Shown: piece by piece, positions 1-9,800 of the stretch | Layout: every line of letters starts with the position of its first letter | Position numbering within the stretch: the stretch's first letter is position 1 | Source of the DNA: Owenia fusiformis | Lineage: Eukaryota > Annelida > Polychaeta > Sabellida > Oweniidae | Assembly (NCBI GenBank): GCA_903813345.2 | Contig: CAIIXF020000001.1 | Span: forward strand, 61,895,885-61,924,269 | Direction: 5' to 3' | DNA length: 28,385 bases | The notes under the pieces: model-generated | The model's database searches: none | What the model was told of the DNA's origin: nothing | Seen by the model: only the letters and a program-made list of their open reading frames with translations | Made by a program: the position numbers and the translations under genes

Positions 1-248
1 GTCCCAGAATAGAGGTGCACCAAGTCTTTCATTGGGCTGCACCATAGCAAGGGGCACCTAAACACAGAATTGGAAATATTTTGTTAAAACATGGGGTTGT
101 CACAGAATAGAGGTGCACCAAGTCTTTCTTTGGGCTGCACCATATCAAGGGGCACCTAAACACAGAATTTGTTGTATTTTGTTAAGACATGGGGTTGTCC
201 TAAAATAGAGGTGCACCAAGTCTTTCATTGGGCTGCACCATATCAATC
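1..248. repeat. 98-bp tandem repeat, about 2.5 copies, cut by window edge
   Basis: The motif AGAGGTGCACCAAGTCTTTC recurs at 9, 107 and 205, giving a period of 98 bp. Each unit also contains GGGGCACCTAAACACAGAAT and an ATGGGGTTGT spacer. Copies differ by a few substitutions. It probably extends left of the window. Confidence 0.85.
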
Positions 249-737
249 ATATCACATCAATCAAGACCCCAAAAATATGAATTATATGTGAAAAGGATAT
301 ATTTCTGACTAAAAGGCCAAAATTCAAAACAGTGATTTCTATTACTATGGCTGGAAATGAAAAACAAAGATTTCAAGAAAAATCTGACACCACACAGGTG
401 GCCATTTTCTACAAGGCACAAATCTAAAAAATAATATAAGTCTCCTTTAAATCCCTTTCATTTGAGTATAAAAAAGTCATACATTTGTATATCTACAAAA
501 ACACGGAATAATGTTGAATAGATACAAGTTATTAACTCTACCACAATTTCAAACAGTAATACTTATTACTTTGGTTGGAAATGTAAATTTCTAGATAATT
601 ACTTTTGCACCACCAGAAATGGCCAGCCAATTCTAAAATGTCAAATACATAAATTGACAACCACAAACACTATGTCAGAATAAAATCAACTACATTTAAA
701 TTAATGAGTGCAATGTATATAATGAATAAATGATTAC
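249..737. other. tfcp2 intron 7 remainder, no recognised feature
   Basis: AT-rich sequence downstream of tfcp2 exon 7 on the transcribed strand. I see no exon that continues the LSF protein and no clear repeat. Confidence 0.5.
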
Positions 738-848
738 CTCTGTAAGCACCGTACATTCATAGGAGGGTTGATATTTTTCTTTTTCAGCTTCCGACCTCTT
801 CCCCATCTTTTCTCGGTCAGTTTTGTGTTTTCTATCTGCTCCCTTAGG
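738..848 (-). CDS. TFCP2: tfcp2 coding exon 7 (residues 230-266)
   Basis: A 111-bp phase 0/0 exon encoding [18 protein letters not shown] then [19 protein letters not shown]. This lysine-rich segment follows the DNA-binding domain in all LSF proteins and resembles a basic nuclear-targeting tract. The acceptor is TTATTGCAG| before 848 and the donor is GAG|GTAATC after 738. The next exon, expected to begin like human CSPWPE, is not in the remaining 737 bases. Confidence 0.94.
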
Positions 849-3800
849 CTGCAATAATGGGTGAAATTTAAACTGTACAAGTGTGAATAGTTCCTCAACA
901 TCCTATTTCTATTTAGGTAGTTTGCAATATCTAGTTAAAGCTAGCTTTATTATGACCAACATTACCTAGACTTCTCATCAACTGGTTGTTTACTTGCAAA
1001 TACACTAAACCCTGTTTTATGCAAACACAGACTAGCTTATTAAGGTTAATCCTAATATGCCATGATCCCCTCCCCCAAAGGTTCTAATGATATGTAAGCT
1101 GCTGTCTCACCAAATTTCTGAATTTCAAAGATTTGAGAAAAATTGGTCAAAAAGCTGGAAAAAGTCTATGTTTGAAATCACAAGCTGGTTAAGTGCCATC
1201 TATACCTTCAATGCTGGGGAGATCAATAAAGGTGTTCACTGTATTTAAAAAGGTGTTCACTGTATTTAAAAAGGTGTTCACTGTATTTAAAAAGGTGTTC
1301 ACTGTATTTAAAAAGATGTTCACTGAATTTAAAAAGGTGTTCACTGTATTTAAAAAGGTGTTCACTGAATTTAAAAAGATGTTCACTGTATTTAAAAAGG
1401 TGTTCACTGAATTTAAAAAGATGTTCACTGTATTTAAAAAGGTGTTCACTGTATTCAAAAAGGTGTTCACTGTATTTAAAAAGGTGTTCACTGTATTTAA
1501 AAAGGTGTTCACTGTATTTAAAAAGGTGTTCACTGAATTTAAAAAGATGTTCACTGTATTTAAAAAGGTGTTCACTGAATTTAAAAAGATGTTCACTGTA
1601 TTTAAAAAGGTGTTCACTGTATTCAAAAAGGTGTTCACTGTATTTAAAAAGGTGTTCACTGTATTTAAAAAGGTGTTCACTGTATTTAAAAAGATGTTCA
1701 CTGTATTTAAAAAGATGTTCACTGTATTTAAAAAGGTGTTCACTGAATTTAAAAAGATGTTCACTGTATTTAAAAAGGTGTTCACTGAATTTAAAAAGAT
1801 GTTCACTGTATTTAAAAAGGTGTTCACTGTATTCAAAAAGGTGTTCACTGTATTTAAAAAGGTGTTCACTGTATTTAAAAAGGTGTTCACTGTATTTAAA
1901 AAGGTGTTCACTGAATTTAAAAAGATGTTCACTGTATTTAAAAAGGTGTTCACTGAATTTAAAAAGATGTTCACTGTATTTAAAAAGGTGTTCACTGTAT
2001 TCAAAAAGGTGTTCACTGTATTTAAAAAGGTGTTCACTGTATTTAAAAAGGTGTTCACTGTATTTAAAAAGATGTTCACTGTATTTAAAAAGGTGTTCAC
2101 TGTATTTAAAAAGGTGTTCACTGTATTTAAAAAGATGTTCACTGAATTTAAAAAGGTGTTCACTGTATTCAAAAAGGTGTTCACTGTATTTAAAAAGATG
2201 TTCACTGTATTGAAAAAGATGTTCACTGAATTTAAAAAGGTGTTCACTGTATTGAAAAGGTGTTCGAACTCGTCTTCCAATGTACAGATTTTGCTGTAGT
2301 GTAAATAGAGAGTTTCTCAATACAGCATGGAAGCAAAAAAAAGTCATAAATCACAAAACATTTTATATTTGACAAAATAAAATGAAAGTGTATATTATAA
2401 TATATGTATGTGGTCAACGTGATCTAATAAAAACAGAAACAATACTGTTCTGCATTGTAAATTCATTTGCAAAAATATATATCAGGTATAACAAATTTAG
2501 TTGTGACTTAAAAGAAATCTCAAAATCAATGAAATGATAATTTTCCTCTATGTCTAAAACCAAAAAATGAAAAAACTATAATAAAAATCTGAATATAAAG
2601 CAACTCAGACAGACATACAAGTTCATTTTGTTTTTATAATTCATGATGATAAATCAAAAAACATCATCCCAAATCCTGTTTGTTAATGTATTGGCTCACA
2701 TCCACTTATGTTTACACTGACTATATTAACTGTTGTTAATATAAAAACCTGATAGAACTGGTTAGAATCCAAGTTAACTGTAATCTCTACATTCAGGATA
2801 TTGCAAAGGTCAATGTGACCTCGACATGATTGTAATCAAAATAAGGCACAAAAAGCAGCATTAGAAAGCAAATATTATTAAATAGAGGTTTTTAATGAAA
2901 CTATTGAAAAATAAGGGGGGAGGGCAGTCTCATTAATACATCATTTGAATATTTGTGTGAGAGCCCATTGTAGGGAGGGTTGGGATTGACACACAGTATA
3001 GTCCCAGGGGTGGAATTTTGAACTAGTATTGCTCAACGGTGGGAAAACTAACTCACAAGGCTGCTCCAAGGTGAAGAAACTTGGCAGCTAAATTTTTATT
3101 TGTCGTTAATCCCAGTACTGTCAACCCCTAAAGATTTTCTCGCGGGACAGATCTTTTAGACCCAGTGCCCAAAATTCGCGGGATTTTGCGGGACATCTAC
3201 TTAATTCGCGGGATTTCGCGGGACATTTAAGGGATTTGCGTGATTGCGCTAATAGGCCAACTTTTTTTTCTCAAATTCGCGGGATTTCGCGGGACCATTC
3301 GAGGGACAAACACCCTAATTGCGGGATAGTTAACAGGTTTAACGCCAAAAACTTGATAGAGGGACAGATTTTTTAGACAAAGTGCCCTAAATTTGTGGGA
3401 TTTCGCGGGACATTTACCTAAATTTGCAGGATGTCCTGGGACATTCAAGGATTTGCGTGATTGGGACTAATGTAAAAGCGTGTAAATAACTTCCAAATAC
3501 TGATTAATCAAATACAATGCACCGTTGTATTGTAACTTAAATAAACGTCAACACAATTTCACAAAATACGTATAGGAATATTATTAACTTTATTGTAATT
3601 TTTCAAAAGCAAAAACCATGCTTCAGGTGTGAGTACCGTAATCTAACACGAAATTCAAAAATTCGGAACAATACTTTGCATTTCTGGCGTCGTGAACAAC
3701 TATGAAACGCTTACCCCAGTAATGTTATATATTAAAATGTACCTATTCATATACTGTAGGCATTTTCTTTCAATTGAAAGCCCATGATATAGGGGTTCGA

Positions 3801-6800
3801 TTAATCTACATCAAATTATAGGGAATGGGGTTACTTTTCTAGATAGGGTTTGTAGAAAAAAACGGGTACCGGGTAGTAAATCCTCCATGCTGGGTTCAAA
3901 CTTGGTACCCGGTCGAAAAAACCGGGTACCCAAAAAACGAAATATACGATTATGCAACATAATTAGATCATTAGAAAACGTGTAAGATTTGTTTTGAATT
4001 TACAAAAATGTATGTAACTTCCTTCAAAATTGAGCTAGAAGCTTCAAAGAAAAAGCATTTTAAGGCTCTTTTCGTCCTCTATCATCATGGTCATATTTCC
4101 ATTGGTAATGAAGGGGGGGGGGGGGTGCGATCGAATTGTAAATTGTTATGTCTTACAATGTCATAGGCGTAGCCAGGAGATGGTGCGATCGCACCCCCCC
4201 CCCCCCCATAACCAATGAAAATATGGCCATGACGATAGAGGAAGAAAAGAGCCTTAAATATGCTTTTTATTTGAAGCTTCTAGCTCAATTTTGAAGGATA
4301 CATACATTTTTGTGTTCAAAACAAATCTTACACGTTTTCTCATAATCTAATAATTATGTTATATATTCGTATTTTTCGTTTTTTGGGTACCCGTTTTTTG
4401 ACCGTGTACCGGGTACCAAGTTTGAACCCAGCATGGAGGATTTACTACCCGGTACCCGGTTTTTCTACAAACCCTAGATATCAGCGTCCATTTATTGTAA
4501 CTCGCGTTTGCTAACATTTGCTCAGTTCTGAGATGACCACACGGATAGTAAAAAGGCCAATGTTAGAACTATTTTTGACCTACATCCCTATTTTCGTAAT
4601 TAAAATGAAAGTTGAACCCTTCCTCTTTATTTTGATGCCAAACAACAGCATGCTAGGTACTTAAAATTAGGTAAACTTTACTCCTCAAAAGTGCAAAAAC
4701 TTGGCTTCTTATATAAGATAAGATAATCACAATATAGGGGATTGCAACAATTTCGGAAATTCGCGGAGGTCAAAACCACATTTGCGGGACTTCGCGGGAC
4801 ATTGCGGGACACGCGAATTAGCCTAATTTTGATCAAATTCGCGGGATAATCCCGCCATTCGTGGGACACTTGACAGCTCTGTAATCCCCACCCATTCCCA
4901 TGTAGACTGAGACGTCCCATACAAGCCTTTGAATGATGTTTAACTCTGTTCCTCAATCAGCCAAAATGTTTTAATAAAACAAAAGTGATATATAAATGGG
5001 AACAGTGTGTTGATACAACACTATCTATAGTCCAGGATGCAAAAGAAAATCTTATCAAAATATTTCTATTTGACTCATTGCAATATAAAATCCCTTTTTA
5101 CAACTTGAAAACAAACAAGTTCAGAATCTTAAAAAGTAAATCTCAGAAACAGAAGTTTTTATCGTAGTTTTGACAAATGAAAGAGCATTTTACAGTGCCA
5201 TTTTAACTACAAAAGCAAAATTCAAAATATAAGTTATGCAATCATTGAAACAGGACACACACTTAAAATGTTGCTAGTATTTTAACGCATGAATCAAGAA
5301 GAAAGTAGTAATCAGAAAGTGATCCAATTATATTAGTACAACAACTGATAAATAACTATGACAACTGATAAGTAACTATGACAACTCATAAATAATAACT
5401 ATGATGAACCGTAAGTTTGTCATTTTGAGAACATGTTAGGCGGATTTTATTAAACATAGACATGCGCTCTCATATTAAAGGATGACATGATAAATGGATT
5501 ATTTACGATCTAAATTGGTAATCTTATAATGGGTGAAAAGCCAAAACTGTGGATTATAATATGCAGAACATGAACATGTGTTTCAGGAATAAAAGAAGGA
5601 GTTACCTTAAAGACTTTAACTTGACATGAGGCGCAATGAAGCAACTCAGGAGGGTCAGTATGCGTGTAAGTCTCTACTTGTATACGGAATGGCACCCCCT
5701 TCTCTCCACCATGTTTCTTAGGTGTAAACTCTGTGCTTATACAATGTATCCGTATGTATATGCCTGTTGGCTTTGAGGGATCCCATATAAATTCAGCAGC
5801 GTTCAGACGTGTTGCATCCAATCTGACATCATTCAAGCCATACGATAGAGGAATATCTAAAAAATACATATCCCGATTGGTCAAACAATGACTTAAATAT
5901 GCATACATTGCATGCCCATAAGGAATACGTCCATAACAAGCAATATAACATATAAATTGATGGTATAGTATAATAAGGTCTACTGAGCACTGATCTACAT
6001 GAAGTTTAACTGACCTATATCAAGGAGTCTATCCCCAGGTCGAGTACACTTCCAGTTGTCAATTTGTTCTTTCTCCATGTACTGAAGACGACGATCGTGA
6101 AATGCCACCTTGATCACACTCTGCAAGGAGAAAATAATACTTCTCATATTTTGAGGATGATTTGCAAAATTAATTACTATAACTGTCTAACATTAATAAA
6201 TAGTGTTGGCACTTAATAAATATGAAATCAACTTGAACTACTCTTGCAAATTTGGCTTACAACATTATGATTTCTTAAATTGCCATTTGTATCATTGTGT
6301 GAACATTTTAAGTAATGAGTGACTGGATTACATTTTTTTCTAGTAACTAGAGTAGGGTCCCCTACATGTAATTCTCCAGGGCAGAGTTTCTCATTTCAAA
6401 ATATCTTCCTTGTATTTATGAAAGACATAAATACTAAGATGTAGTGATAATGTGAAAGCACATATAATGATGATCTTCTGCAGTAAGGTTATAATAGTCT
6501 TGATGTCATGTTCAATTGACAAGTCTGTGACACAGCTCAATCGGCCGTTCTATCATTTAATTCATAATCTTACATGCTTGCAGTCAATCTTTCAAACAGA
6601 AATTGATAGGAAGAACAATTACAATGTAATGTAAAAGGGACAACACACCAATGGTGGATTGAACAAATCTCAGAATATTGTTTCAATATGAAAGAATGTG
6701 TATGAAAATTTGCTGGAGTAATTTCCCTCAAAAGTATTTGCTATGTTAAATTGTTCCTAAGCAACACATTTATATTGTCCGAGTACAAACTACAGAACCC

Positions 6801-9800
6801 AGTAAAGCATGAATCAAAAAGCTAATAATACGAGAGGTGATCAATAAGTAATGGACGCTTTTTTAAACAGATGCTTTTTATAGACCAATCCCTTTGATTT
6901 TCTCACCAGTGAAACATCATTCAATTATCTATCAACTCTGAAGATTTGACATGTTATATATTTTGATATATCTTTACTTCCGTGAAGGAGGTATAGGTAC
7001 CCCGGGACTGACATAACGTCACAGACTCTGAAGCTATTTTAGCTTGTTTAACATGCAATGCAGTTGAATGCAGGCTGAACAAAACTAATCATGATGGTCA
7101 TGAATTACATTTTGATATGCCTTAGTTGATTTTGAATATTCTATCATCAATATGTGGTATTCATGCCACATTCATTCTACAGGGCCCTCTGCATAGGTTC
7201 CATCAAGTGCTACATGTACACACTTCCTAATCCTCTTAACCCAAGGTTGTGAGACAAGGCCTAATCCATTCTCTGACATGGTAGCAAGATGGAGTCATAT
7301 AGTTTGTTTTATTTCATCAATGTCATTAAACCTGCATCCTTTCTCTATAGAAATAAGTAGAAATACTAGGCTTGTTGTTTCAACTTCCCCCTGATGTTTG
7401 ATCCTCATGACTCACCCTATATAGTTTTCCTGGACAGTCTTCTCCTAGTTTTTTCAGTTTCACTTCATATGACTGACCTGAAACATTAAATACATGGAAT
7501 ATGTTTGACTGAATAATGAACGTGGTTGATAAATGTAAAAAATATTTTTTTAGCAAAATATTTTAGCAAAATGGTCATTTTGTAAAACAAAGTGTAATCA
7601 TGCATATTTGCAACTATGGTGTTGTATTAATAAATGAAACTATTAGGGAAAGGAGGGTTACTCTAGGTAGGGTCTAATGCATATCATAATAGCACAATAA
7701 CATCATTTCGAAGGGCAATGCAGTGAAATATTGGACTCAGGGAGGCCCAAGGTCCAATATTTCACTATATTGCCCGCAGAATGACGTTTAGCATTATTAC
7801 CACCGTTAATGCCCAGGGCTGAAATAGCAAGAAAATCTTACGCAATGAACAATATCTAATTTCCCGGGGAAAATTGCCGGGCTTTTAATGCTTTATTGGC
7901 CCGCCACTATGACGTCACATATTGCTTAGGTCTATATAGTAAAATAAATGCCTTCTAAACTAGCACTAATACCCCTAGAACAGGCCCGGCAAGGTGGTAA
8001 TAATTTAGATTAAAGAACTCCTCTTCTTCTTTATTTATCTTTTAATTATTTTTACTTACTGTGACCCTCTAACTTTGCCTAACTTTAAAACATTCATTTA
8101 CTTTAAGAATTGTGATAAATATAAGAATAAGAAAATTTTCTGAATAAAAAAATTGTAGGATTTCAAAACTTCTTTTAATCTCGGTTTACCTAGCGAACAA
8201 CTGGGGGGTTTTGTTTTGAATATTTAAAAACAGCAAGCATGTTTAATTACCTTGATTCAAATATGTGAGTGTCTCTTCATTGAGCTTTGTTGCTGGTGAG
8301 GTAGCGGCACTCATGATGTATTGGTACCTTAAAACATAAATTACATGTTTATGTATATCACACAAGTCTACATTGTTTGAATAACACTAATATAGAGCTG
8401 GGACAGAATAGAAATATAGTGTCAACTACCTGATCTTGTTTTTGTAAATTGACCTTGTTAAATTAAATGTAAATTAAACCAGTCATCAAAAAATTCTGAA
8501 AATTTTACACATCGTCAATTTAATGATCATCTTTTTAATGGTAACAATTTCTCTATAATTTCTCTATACTGTTTTAGAAAACACATCAGACACATCTTGT
8601 ATTCTTGGTATCATATGCTCGGAATGAAATGATACATCTATCCAAACATCATTGGAACAAAATGACATTTACACAACGTGTTTAGGTGTCTCAATATTGT
8701 AATAGACTTGATGCGAGTAGAAATAATCTTGATTTGAAATCTACATGTAAAAGTACATCTAGAAATATGGTTTCGAAAATTGTTTATCAACTTTGAAAAT
8801 TTAATTTTTTTTGAAAATATGACTTCTTGTTCAGGTTGATTCCCATAGACCCCATGTTACAAAATCACAAAAAGTGAAATATCTTTTCTTGTATTGGACA
8901 GATAACATTTTCTTTAACTGGACATATTTTAATATGCATAACACTATTAGATACAGGGTGACCCAAAAACAGAACCCTTTATAATACCTATCCCATAAAC
9001 CTAATTCTTTATGTGCATAAACTAAAATCTATGGATGATAATATGATACCAAGTTTGTTACACAGAAATTATCATTTGTGATATCATGTACGATCTTAGA
9101 ATGTGTCCAATTTTCGAAAAATAAACATTGAGACAAAATCATATCTTGAGATTCATGAGAAATTCAAAAGATAATTCCAAAGAAGACATGAAATGAAAGT
9201 CTCATTTAATATTTTAATTGAAAAATAAAAACATGCAATGATGAAACATCTAGTAAAACATCAGATAACTGTAATTCCTGGCCTCTGAGCAAGAACTTCT
9301 CAAACACTGTACGAAATTCCATTGAATGAATTCTCAAGAAATCAGAAAGACAGCAGATTGATCAGTTAGGAGCATTGCATAACATGTGATTTCAAAGTCA
9401 AATATTTGATAATGAGTTGGAAGAGGAAGAAAGGAGAACTGCGAAACACCTGAATGGAAAAAATGATCAGGTTACACTTATCTAGGGATGTTTCTAAGAA
9501 TGGGGGTATGAGAACACCTGAAAGCACTGTGTGTGATTGCATGGAACGCAGTTTGAAGATATCACTCAAAATGTGCAGCCATACCTAAAGGTGGCTTAAA
9601 GGTTGCTGGGACACTTCCTCATTTATGATTTCAACCTCTAAACTCACAAAATGCAGCTTAAAAAGAAAGTAAACAAATGCGATTGGTTTAAACAAATGAT
9701 GTGTAACCTTTTGATTGACACGAAAATCTTACATTTTGTTTTCTTTCAAAAGTGGGCACATTTTTTAATTGACCATAACAAGAAATGCTATATCATAAAT

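Noticed and set aside
1189-2347. Open frames of 363-374 codons on both strands ([14 protein letters not shown] and SEHLFKY repeats)
   Set aside because: All are the same 21-bp minisatellite read in different frames. Period divisible by 3 and absence of stops in the unit explain them; no protein family matches.
3227-3448. 73-codon minus-strand frame
   Set aside because: Entirely within the CGCGGGA-rich repeat; a similar frame at 4678-4956 overlaps another copy.
9366-9569. Possible transposase frame inside the 956-bp element
   Set aside because: Short, no DDE/DDD motif or helix-turn-helix that I can point to; surrounding frames are full of stops.
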